Below are positions 26,471 to 35,860 of a DNA stretch of 64,000 bases, piece after piece (position 1 is the stretch's first letter; each line of letters opens with the position of its first letter). Origin of the DNA: Burkholderia sp. Ax-1724 (lineage in GTDB: Bacteria; Pseudomonadota; Gammaproteobacteria; Burkholderiales; Burkholderiaceae); assembly GCF_011752995.1 (NCBI RefSeq), contig NZ_VWWL01000024.1:1-64000 (forward strand), in the 5' to 3' direction. Under the pieces are notes generated by a model. The model saw nothing but the letters and a program-made list of their open reading frames with translations, was not told the origin of the DNA and did not search any database. The translations under genes and the position numbers were made by a program.

Positions 26471-27022
26471 CTAGACCCGCAATATGCCGCGAAAACCCCT
26501 CGCTGCGTAGTACGACTGTGCGCCATTGTGATACACGAAAACCGTGTCATAGCGCCTGTCACAGAACAGCGCTCCGCCAAGTTTCCTGATTTCCGGCGGC
26601 GTCGCAACCCAACTGGAAGTCTTGGCATCAAAGCAGCCGAGTTTTTGCAGATCGCGGTACTGCGCCTCCGACAGCAACTCGATTCCCATTGCTGCCACCG
26701 TGTCCAGGACATTACCCGCTGGTTTGTTCTCCTTTCTGGAATCCAGCGCTTCACGATCAAAGCAAAAGCTTCTCCGGCCGCCGGGACTTTCAGCGGAACA
26801 ATCACAGAATATGATCTGTCCGGTTTTCTCGTCGTGACCAATGACATCTGGCTCACCACCCGTGGCTTCCATCTCGTGAAGCGACCGCAATTTTTTTGGA
26901 TCTGACGTCATCCGCGATTGAACCTGCGTCCACTCGATGTCTTTGTGACGGCTCAGATTTTTCTCGAAGCGGGCTTTAAGTGTGGAAATCAGGGATTCAC
27001 TCTGCTTCTTCGTCAGGCTCAT
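26471..27022 (-). CDS. DUF4256 domain protein
   Basis: The 183-aa soluble protein has the DUF4256 pattern: SESLISTLKARFEKN at the start, then MEATGGEPDVIGHDE, FCDCSAESPGGRRSFCFDREAL and FVYHNGAQSYYAARGFRG at the end. Function is unknown. The ATG at 27020-27022 has GAGGAGAGG just upstream and is preferred to one five codons earlier. The neighbours (an MFS carrier and a helicase) do not suggest a role. The 119 bp between it and rhlE contain a short unassigned protein-like stretch (RRWTDESVYYWLGTQ) without a start. Confidence 0.75.
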   Translation of the reverse strand: MSLTKKQSESLISTLKARFEKNLSRHKDIEWTQVQSRMTSDPKKLRSLHEMEATGGEPDVIGHDEKTGQIIFCDCSAESPGGRRSFCFDREALDSRKENKPAGNVLDTVAAMGIELLSEAQYRDLQKLGCFDAKTSSWVATPPEIRKLGGALFCDRRYDTVFVYHNGAQSYYAARGFRGILRV

Positions 27023-27141
27023 GGAACCTCTCCTCAAGACTCACTACTGACTTTCGATTACGTACGAATGCTGCCTGGGTACCCAACCAGTAGTAGACGG
27101 ACTCGTCGGTCCATCTACGGTTAATAGTGCGGACAAGCATA

Positions 27142-28587
27142 TCAGGGTTGGCGTTTACCGCGGCCACCAGCAGGTTTGCCAGCCGGCTTACGTGAACTCG
27201 CAATTGGCTTGCCGGCGGATTTGCTGCGCGGCTTCTGCACGCTGAACGGGCTACCGCTAGACAAAGCTGTGCCTTTACCCGCGGCCACAGCACGTTGCGC
27301 CGCAGGCTTGTGCCTGTTTTCGCCACTTTGCGGGTGCGGCTTTTTGCCGGGCACCTGCGTTGCGCCCGGCGCGGCGAACGGCACCTTGGGCTTCTTCGGC
27401 TTTTTCGGTTTCCTGATGATCTGCCCCGTCGCGCTAGTTTGCGGCACGCGGTGTTCAGCTTCAAAACCGGGCTCTTCCTCACGGCGCAGCGTTTGCCGGA
27501 TCAGCGCTTCAATCGCGGCCAGCTGCGGCGCTTCATCGGCACACACAAGGGACACCGCCACGCCGCTGGCACCTGCACGGCCGGTGCGGCCAATACGGTG
27601 CACATAGTCTTGCGCCACGATCGGCAGATCAACGTTGATCACCAGCGGCAGATCGTCGATATCGAGCCCGCGCGCAGCCACATCGGTGGCGACCAGCATC
27701 TGTACTTCGCCTGTCTTGAAGCGCTCCAGCGCACGCAGGCGCGCGGGTTGCGGTTTATCGCCGTGGATGGTGTCGACCGCATAGCCCGCGTCATCCAGCA
27801 TGGCCGCCAGGTAATCCACGCCATTGCGGGTTTTGACGAACACCAGCGCGTGCTCCCAGTTGTTCTCGGCCACAAGGTGCATGAACAGGTCAGGCTTGTT
27901 CTTTTTGTCCACCGTCACCACCCACTGCCTGATCTTGCTGGCCGTGGCATTGGGCGGGCTGACGCTGATATCGACCGGGCCGCGCAGAATACCCGCCGCC
28001 ATGGCGCGGATATCCTCGGTAAACGTGGCGGAGAACAGCAGGGTCTGGCGCTGGGCCGGCAACGCTGCGAAGACGGCGTTGAGTTCGCGCGCAAAGCCCA
28101 GATCCAGCATGCGGTCGGCTTCATCCAGCACCAGCGTTTGTACCTGATCAAACTGCACTGCGTTCTGGCGATGGAGATCCAGCAAACGGCCCGGCGTGGC
28201 AACGAGCACATCCACGCCTTTGCGCAACTTCATCATTTGCGGGTTGATACTCACGCCGCCATAGGCGGCCAGAAATCGCAAATCGAGGCCTTTGCCGTAA
28301 CCGACGAAGCTTTGCAGCACCTGTTCGGCCAGTTCACGTGTGGGCACCAGCACCAGAACGCGCGCGCGGTTGCTGGACACCGCCGGGCCGTGTTGCACCA
28401 GCCGCTGCAACAGCGGAAGCGCAAAACCCGCCGTTTTGCCGGTGCCGGTCTGTGCCGCCGCCATGACGTCCTTGCCACTGAGCACGGCAGGAATCGCCTT
28501 GACCTGCACCGGCGTAGGTGTCCGGTAATTGAGGTCCTGCACATTACGCAGCAAGTGATCGATCAGGCCAAGCGAGGCAAATGACAT
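27142..28587 (-). CDS. rhlE: DEAD-box RNA helicase, RhlE type
   Basis: The 481-aa ATP-dependent RNA helicase remodels rRNA and mRNA structure. Helicase motifs appear in order: the Q motif (YRTPTPVQVKAIP), AAQTGTGKT (I), PTRELA (Ia), TPGR (Ib), DEAD (II), SAT (III), DVAARGLDID (V) and HRIGRTGR (VI). The C-terminal 110 residues are basic and low in complexity (KPKKPKKPK; KPAGKPAGGRGKRQP), an RNA-binding tail typical of RhlE. The internal ATG at 28585-28587 fits the family N-terminus (MSFASLGL) better than one 17 codons upstream. Confidence 0.93.
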   Translation of the reverse strand: MSFASLGLIDHLLRNVQDLNYRTPTPVQVKAIPAVLSGKDVMAAAQTGTGKTAGFALPLLQRLVQHGPAVSSNRARVLVLVPTRELAEQVLQSFVGYGKGLDLRFLAAYGGVSINPQMMKLRKGVDVLVATPGRLLDLHRQNAVQFDQVQTLVLDEADRMLDLGFARELNAVFAALPAQRQTLLFSATFTEDIRAMAAGILRGPVDISVSPPNATASKIRQWVVTVDKKNKPDLFMHLVAENNWEHALVFVKTRNGVDYLAAMLDDAGYAVDTIHGDKPQPARLRALERFKTGEVQMLVATDVAARGLDIDDLPLVINVDLPIVAQDYVHRIGRTGRAGASGVAVSLVCADEAPQLAAIEALIRQTLRREEEPGFEAEHRVPQTSATGQIIRKPKKPKKPKVPFAAPGATQVPGKKPHPQSGENRHKPAAQRAVAAGKGTALSSGSPFSVQKPRSKSAGKPIASSRKPAGKPAGGRGKRQP

Positions 28588-28932
28588 GGGCGTATTCCGG
28601 GCTGAAACTGTAATTCTAGCGGTTGTGTTGAGTGGCAATGGATGAATTGAATGTCTGGGCGTTTCGTGGCCACAGAGTCGATCAATGGATGGCGGTCGGA
28701 ATCCCGCATGCGACGAATAAATCCTGGCGATCCTATGCAGTCGCCCGAAACCGGGCCGGCATGCGACCGCTCGCCGCGCCGTTGCGTCAAATCTCCGTGT
28801 GTTCTGTCATTTCAAGCGCAAGCCATTGCGGAGAATAGGCCTGCTAGAATCACCGGGCCTGATTATTTCGCTATATATAGCTTGCGTCGCCGCATGCCCA
28901 GAGGGCGATCGCAAGCGCGAATGGAGAGTGCA
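28588..28932. other. Divergent intergenic region
   Basis: The 345 bp between rhlE and the DUF6891 gene should hold both promoters. I see no RNA gene, repeat or convincing small protein. A run CGCTATATATAGC near 28870 is a short palindrome that could lie in the DUF6891 promoter. Confidence 0.4.
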
Positions 28933-29532
28933 ATGCCGTTGAGTCTGAATACCCAGGACACCCATTGGCGCATCCATGAACTGGTGTGGGGCGGATTCCA
29001 CGCCCTTGATGACATCGAGGCGATCATCACGGATGAATATCTCGATCCCGACGACCTTAACGCCGACGACTTGGTCTGGGTGAAATCCGAGGTGGCCCAG
29101 GCGACAGCCGCCAAGCGCGCCATGGAAGCCGAATGGTCAAACCCTACCGAATACGACCGCCTGGAGAAAGTGTTCCAGGCGCTTCGGGTTGAACACTTCA
29201 TCGCCCTGCATTGCGCGGGCAATACCAACCAGGAAGGGAAAGACGATGCGCGGGAGGTGTGGAAGGCCGCGGGCGGCCCAGGCTCCGGGCTGCTAGGCTA
29301 CTGTTTCTATCACAGCCAGGACGTAGATCGCGCTGTTGATACCGGCCATCTTTACCTGTCTTTCAGCGGCGTCGGCCCGACTCCGCAGGCCCGTGACGAG
29401 CATACCCTGCTGCTCTCGCGTCGCCTGATCGAACTCCTGCGGGAGGCGGGCTTCGCTACTCACTGGAGCGGTTCGATTGAAGAGCGAATCGACATCGACC
29501 TGGGGCAGTGGCGCAAACGTAGCCCGCAATAG
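28933..29532 (+). CDS. DUF6891-like protein
   Basis: The 199-aa acidic soluble protein contains ALHCAGNTNQEGKDDAREVW and LGYCFYHSQDVDRAV, then SFSGVGPTPQARDEHTLLLSRR and THWSGSIEERIDI, which fits an uncharacterised family recorded as DUF6891. GGAGAG four bases before the ATG supports this start over one four codons upstream. Function is unknown; no partner genes are evident. Confidence 0.7.
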   Translation: MPLSLNTQDTHWRIHELVWGGFHALDDIEAIITDEYLDPDDLNADDLVWVKSEVAQATAAKRAMEAEWSNPTEYDRLEKVFQALRVEHFIALHCAGNTNQEGKDDAREVWKAAGGPGSGLLGYCFYHSQDVDRAVDTGHLYLSFSGVGPTPQARDEHTLLLSRRLIELLREAGFATHWSGSIEERIDIDLGQWRKRSPQ

Positions 29533-29566
29533 AGCCGGCTCTCGCCGACGCTATTCCGCTGGTCAC

Positions 29567-30139
29567 TCAGATGACACGCGCGACGAATTTAATCTCGATC
29601 AGCTGACCGACGAACGCCAGGCGCGGCGTTGCCAGCATCGTACTCGTCACGATCGGCATGTTGCTGCCGTAAGCCTGCCGTCGAATGTCGCCCGCCACGG
29701 CAAAGGCCGTGTCCACGTCGAGAACCAGGAGCGTTTCCTCGACCACATTTGCCATCGTGAAGCCGAGCAGTTTCAGCACCTTGGTCGCATTCGCGTAGGC
29801 CTGGCGCATCTGCAGGCCCATGTTGGAGAAATCGACGACTTTACCGTTGGCATCGACCGGCGCCGGGGCGACCAGCTTGCCCGTATCGTCATGGCTGAGC
29901 TGACCCGATACGTAGATCGTGTCGCCGACGCGAATCGCCTGCACGTAGCCGTAGCTCGCTTCCCAGGGCACCCCCAGGTTCACCCATTGCTTATCGGGGC
30001 AGGTTGCGGCCGAGGCCGTCGTGGCCAACAGGCCGGACGCCGTTGCTGTTGCTGCTGCTGCTGAAGTCGCGAGGAATCTGCGACGCCCCGAAGTCAGGTC
30101 GAGGGCGCTGCCGTTCGCGGGTGCCGTTTTATTGCTCAT
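29567..30139 (-). CDS. Tat-exported RidA/YjgF-family protein
   Basis: The 190-aa protein has an N-terminal twin-arginine signal (SGRRRFLATS, then an alanine-rich hydrophobic stretch ending TASA near residue 45) followed by a RidA-like domain (YVQAIRVGDTIYVSGQLSH, then LQMRQAYANATKVLKLLGF). Classic RidA proteins hydrolyse reactive imines in the cytosol; an exported member must act in the periplasm. AAGGAG precedes the ATG. The signal region is encoded by a run of GCA/GCT triplets prone to slippage. It is divergent from a LysR gene 115 bp away, its likely regulator. Confidence 0.82.
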   Translation of the reverse strand: MSNKTAPANGSALDLTSGRRRFLATSAAAATATASGLLATTASAATCPDKQWVNLGVPWEASYGYVQAIRVGDTIYVSGQLSHDDTGKLVAPAPVDANGKVVDFSNMGLQMRQAYANATKVLKLLGFTMANVVEETLLVLDVDTAFAVAGDIRRQAYGSNMPIVTSTMLATPRLAFVGQLIEIKFVARVI

Positions 30140-30254
30140 GCCGTACTCCTTGCTTGACGTGATGGGATGGGGCTTTCACGATGCACACTCTATAAATTCT
30201 GCCGCGCTAGATAAACAGCAGGCAGCCTGATGGTTTGTCCACGAGAGAGAGACA

Positions 30255-31154
30255 ATGGATCGTTTCCACGAGATGAAAGTCTTCACGACGGTCGTCGATA
30301 CGGGCAGCTTCGCCGGCGCGGCCGATTCGATGGCACTTTCAAAGCAGACCGTTTCAAAGCGGGTCGGCGAGCTGGAGAAGCGCCTGGGCGTGCGCCTTCT
30401 CCATCGCACCACGCGCCGGCTTTCGATCACCTCGGAGGGCGAGACCTTTCTCGCCCGATGCCGTGCGCTGCTGGCCGGCGTCGATGAGGCCGAGGCCGAA
30501 CTCACCGCGCATCACGGTGCGGCGTCCGGGCGGTTGAAGGTCAACGTGCCCATGACGTTCGGCCTGTCTCATCTGGCGCCGCTATGGGGGCGCTTCACCG
30601 CCGACAACCCGGATGTGATGCTCGAGGTGACGCTGACCGATCACGTCGTCGACCTCGTCGACGAAGGCTTCGACATGGCCGTGCGTATCGCGCGCATACC
30701 CTCCAGCTCACTGGTCGGTCGCAAGCTCGCGTCGACGCGCATGATCCTCTGCGCCTCGCCGGTCTATCTCCAGGCGCGAGGCCGGCCTCTTCATCCCTCG
30801 GACCTGCAGCGGCACGACATCATTGCCTATAACCTGTTTTCTCTTGGCGACCAATGGGAGTTCGAGAATGCCGGCGAGATCGTGACGACACGTGTCCTGC
30901 CGCGTGTGCGCACGAACAGCGGCGATACCTGCCTTGCCATGGCGCGTCAGCACCGGGGGATCGTCCTGCTGCCCAGTTTCCTGGTCGACGGTGTCATGAC
31001 GAGCGGGGAACTGGTCGAGGTGCTGCCCGAGCACCGATCCATCGAGTTGGGCGTGTTTGCCCTGTATCCCTCGCGCAAGTTCGTCCCGGCCAAGGTGCGG
31101 CAACTGGTCGAGTATCTCGCCGAGTCGTTTCGCGACTCTCCGTGGCGGAACTAA
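30255..31154 (+). CDS. LysR-family transcriptional regulator
   Basis: The 299-aa regulator has an N-terminal helix-turn-helix (MKVFTTVVDTGSFAGAADSM, then QTVSKRVGELEKRLGVRLLHRTT) and a C-terminal effector domain (LKVNVPMTFGLSHLAPLWGRF onward; FDMAVRIARIPSSSLVGRKL). It is close to the CrgA-like subgroup. It is divergently placed from the exported RidA-like gene and probably controls it. Confidence 0.92.
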   Translation: MDRFHEMKVFTTVVDTGSFAGAADSMALSKQTVSKRVGELEKRLGVRLLHRTTRRLSITSEGETFLARCRALLAGVDEAEAELTAHHGAASGRLKVNVPMTFGLSHLAPLWGRFTADNPDVMLEVTLTDHVVDLVDEGFDMAVRIARIPSSSLVGRKLASTRMILCASPVYLQARGRPLHPSDLQRHDIIAYNLFSLGDQWEFENAGEIVTTRVLPRVRTNSGDTCLAMARQHRGIVLLPSFLVDGVMTSGELVEVLPEHRSIELGVFALYPSRKFVPAKVRQLVEYLAESFRDSPWRN

Positions 31155-31463
31155 TCCTGCTGCTCGCTCACGCTGGCTTGCAGGCCGTCGTGCCGCCGGA
31201 TTTGCACAATCCGGAGGCAGTCGGATACATTATCGAGTCGGGTACCGTTGAATTCGAAATCTGCCGGGCCCGTCTGCAGGCACAGCCCATGGCGCCTCGC
31301 GACCGCATTTCAATTTCAAAAAATGGCGGCTCCGACCCTATGGCCGCCCGGCGATGTATTGCACGGTGATGTGCCCGGAGGCACCGCCCGGCACGTTGAG
31401 CCAGCGTGGCAGGCTGGCCGGTACCGGCGCACCCGGCATCAGGCGCGTAGTAAGGAGACAGCG
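31155..31463. other. Upstream region of acoR
   Basis: The 309 bp between the LysR gene and acoR have no convincing gene or sigma54 site. They presumably carry the acoR promoter. Confidence 0.4.
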
Positions 31464-33455
31464 ATGGACCAGCGGCAACGCGAGCACATCGAGACAGTAG
31501 TCCTGACGACTACCGGCGAGTCGTCAGGCGTCGCGCGCGCGCACGATGCCATCATCCAGAGTTCGTGGCGGCGTTGCGTGCATCAGTACGGTCTTGATCC
31601 GGCCCGCATGCAGGAAGCGCGCATTCTGCCGCAGATGCGCTTGCGCGAACATCAGCAACGCATCGACGATTTCACGCGGATTGCCCGTCATGGCCTCGAA
31701 ACCCTGTACGGCCAGGTAGGGGGCATGGGCTACGTGGTGCTGCTGACGGATGCCGACGGCGTCACCGTCGACTACCTCGGCAATGCCAATACGGACGCCG
31801 CGCTACGACGCGCCGGCCTTTATCTGGGCGCCGAATGGAGCGAAAACGGTGCGGGCACCTGTGCGGTCGGTACGGCGCTGGCGACGGGTCAGGCCCTGAC
31901 CGTACATCAGGCCGATCATTTCGATGCGACCCATATTCCGCTGACCTGCACCGCGGCGCCGCTGTTCGATTCGTATGGTCAGCTCAATGCGATTCTCGAC
32001 ATCTCCGCGCTGAGTTCGCCGCAGGCGAAGTACAGCCAGATGCTTGCGCTGCAACTGGTACGCATGTACGCCAATCAGATCGAGGACGCCTATTTCTTGC
32101 GCCGGCACAGGCAGGACTGGATGCTCAAGCTCAGCCCGGCGTCCGAGTTCCTCGACGTCAACCCGGAGTACCTGATCGCCCTCGACGCCGATGGCCGGAT
32201 CTCGGGCCATAACCGTCGCGCCCAGCAAATGCTGATTGCCGAGCCCGGTGTCGAGGCGAGGGGGCTGTCGCTGATCGGCCTGCGCTTCGAGGCGTTGTTC
32301 GAGGCGCGTCAGGAGGACCTGGGCCGCTTCGTCTACTCGCGGCCCAGTGAGCAGCGCGTCGTGCGGCTGAGCCATAGCGGAAAACGGCTCTACCTGAGCG
32401 TGATGCCGCCGGTGCTGCGTTTGCAGCATGGAATGCCGGACAGCGCAGCGCTGCCGCTGCCCCCCGAACTGGAGGCCCTATGCGGTGGCGATGCGATGTT
32501 GCAGCAGCAATTGCAGCGTGCCGCCAAGCTGGTCGATTCGCGCATCAACCTGCTCATCAACGGCGAGACCGGCAGCGGCAAGGAGTTTTTTGCCAAGGCG
32601 CTGCATCGAGCCAGTTCACGCCGCAATGGTCCATTTATCGCGGTCAATTGCGCGGCGATTCCCGAAACGCTGATCGAGAGCGAGTTGTTCGGGCATCTGC
32701 CCAACAGTTTCTCGGGCGCCGGTTCCAGGCCCAAGCGCGGCCTGATCGAGGCGGCAAACGGCGGTACGCTGTTCCTCGACGAGATTGGCGACATGCCGCG
32801 CGAGTTGCAGTCGCGTCTGCTGCGGGTGCTGTCCGAGGGCGAGGTGCTGGCGATCGGCGCTTCGCGTCCGGTGCCCGTCGATGTGCGAGTCATTTCGGCC
32901 ACTCACCACTCGCTCGATCAGCTGATCAGCAGCGGGCGGTTTCGCGAGGATCTGTACTACCGTCTCAACGGTGCGCGCTTTGTGCTGCCGCCGCTGCGCG
33001 AGCGCAGCGATCTGGACTGGCTCGTGCAGAAGCTGCTTGCCGTACCGGAGCGCGAGTCCGGTTTCACGATCTCGGACGCGGCGCGCGAGCGGCTGCATCG
33101 TCATCGCTGGCCGGGCAATTTGCGCGAACTGCGCAACGCGCTCGAATATGCGCGCGTGGTTTGCAGTCATGGCCACATCGAAGTGGATGACCTGCCCGAA
33201 GGTATCGGCGAGGCAGCCGTGGCGGCGCGCGAGGCTGCCGGCGTGGCGACGCATTCGGCCGCGGCGTTGGAACCCGCCGTTCTGCCGCCCGAGGGCATGC
33301 TGCTCATGCAGTACCTGCGCGCGTCCGGCTGGAACCTGAGCGCCGTTGCCCGCCAGATCGGCATTAGCCGCATGACCCTGTACCGCCGCATGGCGCGCTA
33401 TGGCATCCAGTCGCCCAACCGCAGCGACACGGATGCCGGCGAGAGCCGGCGCTAA
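31464..33455 (+). CDS. acoR: Sigma54-dependent activator of acetoin catabolism
   Basis: The 663-aa regulator has an N-terminal GAF-like sensor (about residues 70-210; WSENGAGTCAVGTALATG), a PAS-like segment (about 230-290) and an AAA+ domain with Walker A GETGSGKEFFAKALHRAS, Walker B GGTLFLDEIGDMP and the arginine-finger region RFREDLYYRLNG. The C-terminus is a Fis-type helix-turn-helix (WNLSAVARQIGISRMTLYRRM). The sigma54-contacting GAFTGA loop is altered to NSFSGA (GHLPNSFSGAGS). The ATG follows AAGGAG. The gene lies upstream of acoX, whose promoter is a clear sigma54 site. Confidence 0.92.
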   Translation: MDQRQREHIETVVLTTTGESSGVARAHDAIIQSSWRRCVHQYGLDPARMQEARILPQMRLREHQQRIDDFTRIARHGLETLYGQVGGMGYVVLLTDADGVTVDYLGNANTDAALRRAGLYLGAEWSENGAGTCAVGTALATGQALTVHQADHFDATHIPLTCTAAPLFDSYGQLNAILDISALSSPQAKYSQMLALQLVRMYANQIEDAYFLRRHRQDWMLKLSPASEFLDVNPEYLIALDADGRISGHNRRAQQMLIAEPGVEARGLSLIGLRFEALFEARQEDLGRFVYSRPSEQRVVRLSHSGKRLYLSVMPPVLRLQHGMPDSAALPLPPELEALCGGDAMLQQQLQRAAKLVDSRINLLINGETGSGKEFFAKALHRASSRRNGPFIAVNCAAIPETLIESELFGHLPNSFSGAGSRPKRGLIEAANGGTLFLDEIGDMPRELQSRLLRVLSEGEVLAIGASRPVPVDVRVISATHHSLDQLISSGRFREDLYYRLNGARFVLPPLRERSDLDWLVQKLLAVPERESGFTISDAARERLHRHRWPGNLRELRNALEYARVVCSHGHIEVDDLPEGIGEAAVAAREAAGVATHSAAALEPAVLPPEGMLLMQYLRASGWNLSAVARQIGISRMTLYRRMARYGIQSPNRSDTDAGESRR

Positions 33456-33586
33456 CGGCACGGCCCGCGTTTCACCGATACGACTGTCCACCACGATGCA
33501 GTTGCCGCTGTGACACCTGTCTCGTCGGCACGCTCCAGCTCGGCGCTTCACGTCGATTCGCGTCCCTTCATGCCCCTTCGCGTCCC

Positions 33587-33633
33587 TATTCCCGGGGGTA
33601 TTCCCGTAGATTTTCCGCCCATCCCGGGGGATG
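33587..33633 (+). promoter_or_regulatory. Candidate AcoR upstream activating sites
   Basis: Two repeats of TATTCCCG(GG) lie at 33587-33606 and an inverted repeat CATCC-CGGG-GGATG at 33620-33633, just upstream of the -24/-12 promoter. They are the best candidates for binding by the Fis-type domain of AcoR. The spacing is shorter than usual for enhancer sites. Confidence 0.45.
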
Positions 33634-33638
33634 CGGCA

Positions 33639-33656
33639 TTGGCATAGTCGTTGCGG
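33639..33656 (+). promoter_or_regulatory. Sigma54 (-24/-12) promoter of the aco operon
   Basis: TTGGCATAGTCGTTGCGG matches the TGGCAY-N5-TTGC consensus, with GG and GC at the required spacing. The start site would be near 33666, 30 bp before acoX. Confidence 0.88.
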
Positions 33657-33695
33657 TATTTACGCCTGTCAGAACACGCACATCAGGAGACAGGC

Positions 33696-34796
33696 ATGCG
33701 CGAACCTTGTCCGGTTCGTCCGCCGCGGGTTGGCATCATTGCCAATCCCATTTCGGCACGCGACATCCGCCGGGTCATCGCCAACGCGAACAGCCTGCAA
33801 CTGGCCGATCGCGTCAATATCGTGCTGCGGCTGCTGGCCGCGCTGGCCGCCGGTGGGGTTGGCCGCGTGCTGATGATGCCGGACCGCGAGGGGCTGCGGG
33901 TCATGCTGCAGCGGCATCTGGCGCGCTCGCAAGGGCCCGATGCCGCGCTGGCGGCCGTCGAGTACCTGGACATGCCGGTCACCGGCAGCGTGGACGACAC
34001 GCTGCGCGCCGCGCACATGATGCGCGAGGCGGGCGTTGCCGCCATCGTGGTGCTCGGCGGTGACGGCACGCATCGCGCCGTGGTTCGCGAGTGCGGTGAT
34101 GTACCGATCGTCGGGATCTCCACGGGTACCAACAATGCCTTTCCCGACATGCGCGAACCCACCATCACCGGCCTCGCGACCGGCCTGTTCGCCAGCGGAC
34201 GGATTCCAGCCTCGTGCGCGCTCGCGAGCAACAAGCGCCTGGACGTGACGATTCGCGAGCCGAACGGAGCAGTACGGCGCGATATCGCGCTGGTGGACGC
34301 GGTCATCTCCCGCGAGCAATACATCGGCGCGCGCGCCGTATGGAAGACCGACACGCTGGCCGCGGTCTACGTGTCGTACGCGAGTCCGCAGGCAATCGGC
34401 CTGTCCGCCATCGCCGGCCTGATCGAGCCGATCGGCCGGGACGAATCCGGCGGCCTCGCCGTCGAGCTCGCCAGCCCGGGCCATGGCGCGTTCGAGTTGA
34501 TTGCGCCGATCGCGCCCGGCCTGTTGCAGCCGGTGCCGATCGCCGCCTGGCACCGCCTCGAACATGCCGTGCCGCAGCGTGTGCGGCAGCGCGCCGGCAT
34601 CGTCGCGCTCGACGGCGAGCGCGAGCTGACCTTCGGTCCGCACGATGAAGTCTTCGTGACCCTGCACGAGAACGCCTTTCACAGCATCGACGTGGCCGCC
34701 TGCATGAGCTATGCGGCGGACGCGCAACTGATGCGCAGCGCCGCGGGCGCGAGCCTGCCCGTTGCCGGATTCCGCCCCCTCACTCCCCAAACCTGA
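33696..34796 (+). CDS. acoX: AcoX, acetoin-operon protein of the NAD-kinase-like family
   Basis: The 366-aa protein is always found with acetoin dehydrogenase genes in Burkholderia and Cupriavidus; its reaction is unproven. It has RVGIIANPISARD and the ATP/NAD-kinase motif VVLGGDGTHRAVV with ISTGTNNAFP. It is dispensable for acetoin dehydrogenase activity in related organisms, as far as I recall. CAGGAGACAGGC precedes the ATG. It is the first gene after the sigma54 promoter, and acoA follows 14 bp later. Confidence 0.9.
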   Translation: MREPCPVRPPRVGIIANPISARDIRRVIANANSLQLADRVNIVLRLLAALAAGGVGRVLMMPDREGLRVMLQRHLARSQGPDAALAAVEYLDMPVTGSVDDTLRAAHMMREAGVAAIVVLGGDGTHRAVVRECGDVPIVGISTGTNNAFPDMREPTITGLATGLFASGRIPASCALASNKRLDVTIREPNGAVRRDIALVDAVISREQYIGARAVWKTDTLAAVYVSYASPQAIGLSAIAGLIEPIGRDESGGLAVELASPGHGAFELIAPIAPGLLQPVPIAAWHRLEHAVPQRVRQRAGIVALDGERELTFGPHDEVFVTLHENAFHSIDVAACMSYAADAQLMRSAAGASLPVAGFRPLTPQT

Positions 34797-34810
34797 AACA
34801 GGAGACAGAC

Positions 34811-35812
34811 ATGGACGCAGACATCGCAGCAGGGCAGGCCCGCTTGCCGCTCGACAAGGAGACGCTGCTCGCGGTCTACCGCAAGATGCGCACGATCCGC
34901 GAGTTCGAAGAGCGGCTGCACGTCGACTTCGGCCGCGGCGACATTCCCGGCTTCGTCCACCTCTATGCCGGCGAGGAAGCGACCGGGGTCGGCATTCTGC
35001 ACCACCTGGGCGACGGCGACCGCATTGCAAGCACGCACCGCGGCCACGGCCATTGCATCGCCAAGGGCGTGGACCCGGTGGCGATGATGAAGGAGATCTA
35101 CGGCCGCAAGGGGGGCTCCTGCAACGGCAAGGGCGGCTCGATGCACATCGCGGACCTGTCGAAGGGAATGATGGGCGCCAACGGCATTCTCGGCGCCGGC
35201 GCGCCGCTGATCTGCGGCGCGGCGCTGGCCGCCAGGTTCCGCGGCAAAGGCGAGGTCGGCATCACGTTCTGCGGCGACGGCGCGTCGAATCAGGGCACGG
35301 TTCTCGAAAGCCTGAACCTGGCCGCCGTCTGGAATTTGCCGGTGATCTTCGTGATCGAGAACAACGGCTATGCCGAATCGACCGCGCGCGAATACGGCAC
35401 GGCCGTGGATAGCTATGTCGATCGCGCGGCCGGCTTCGGCATTCCGGGCGTGACGGTGGACGGCACCGACTTCTTCGCGGTGCACGAGGCCGCGGGCGAA
35501 GTGATCCGGCGCGCGCGCGAGGGCGGCGGGCCATCGCTGCTCGAATGCAAGACAGTGCGCTTCTACGGCCACTTCGAAGGCGATGCGCAGACCTATCGCG
35601 CACCCGGCGAACTCGACGAGATTCGCGGCAATAAGGACTGCATCAGGAAGTTCGCGCAGGTGGTGACGCGCGCGGAGGTGATTGCGCGCGATGAGCTGGA
35701 GGCGATTGATCGCGAGGTCGCGGCGCTGATCGAGCATTCGGTCGTGGAGGCCAAGGCGGCGCCGCTGCCGGGCCCCGAGGACCTGCTCGCGGACGTCTAC
35801 GTCAGCTATTGA
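34811..35812 (+). CDS. acoA: Acetoin dehydrogenase E1 alpha subunit (TPP-dependent)
   Basis: The 333-aa subunit, with AcoB, cleaves acetoin to acetaldehyde and transfers the acetyl unit to lipoyl-AcoC. The thiamine diphosphate motif is GDGASNQGTVLESLNLA ending in ENNGYAES. The substrate-side motif HRGHGHCIAKG and the glycine-rich loop KGGSMHI are typical of E1 alpha. The ribosome site AGGAGACAGAC precedes the ATG. A 48-bp gap separates it from acoB. Confidence 0.95.
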   Translation: MDADIAAGQARLPLDKETLLAVYRKMRTIREFEERLHVDFGRGDIPGFVHLYAGEEATGVGILHHLGDGDRIASTHRGHGHCIAKGVDPVAMMKEIYGRKGGSCNGKGGSMHIADLSKGMMGANGILGAGAPLICGAALAARFRGKGEVGITFCGDGASNQGTVLESLNLAAVWNLPVIFVIENNGYAESTAREYGTAVDSYVDRAAGFGIPGVTVDGTDFFAVHEAAGEVIRRAREGGGPSLLECKTVRFYGHFEGDAQTYRAPGELDEIRGNKDCIRKFAQVVTRAEVIARDELEAIDREVAALIEHSVVEAKAAPLPGPEDLLADVYVSY

Positions 35813-35860
35813 AAGCACTTTGCGACGACCGATCCCATCATTCAATCAGGAGACTTGACC

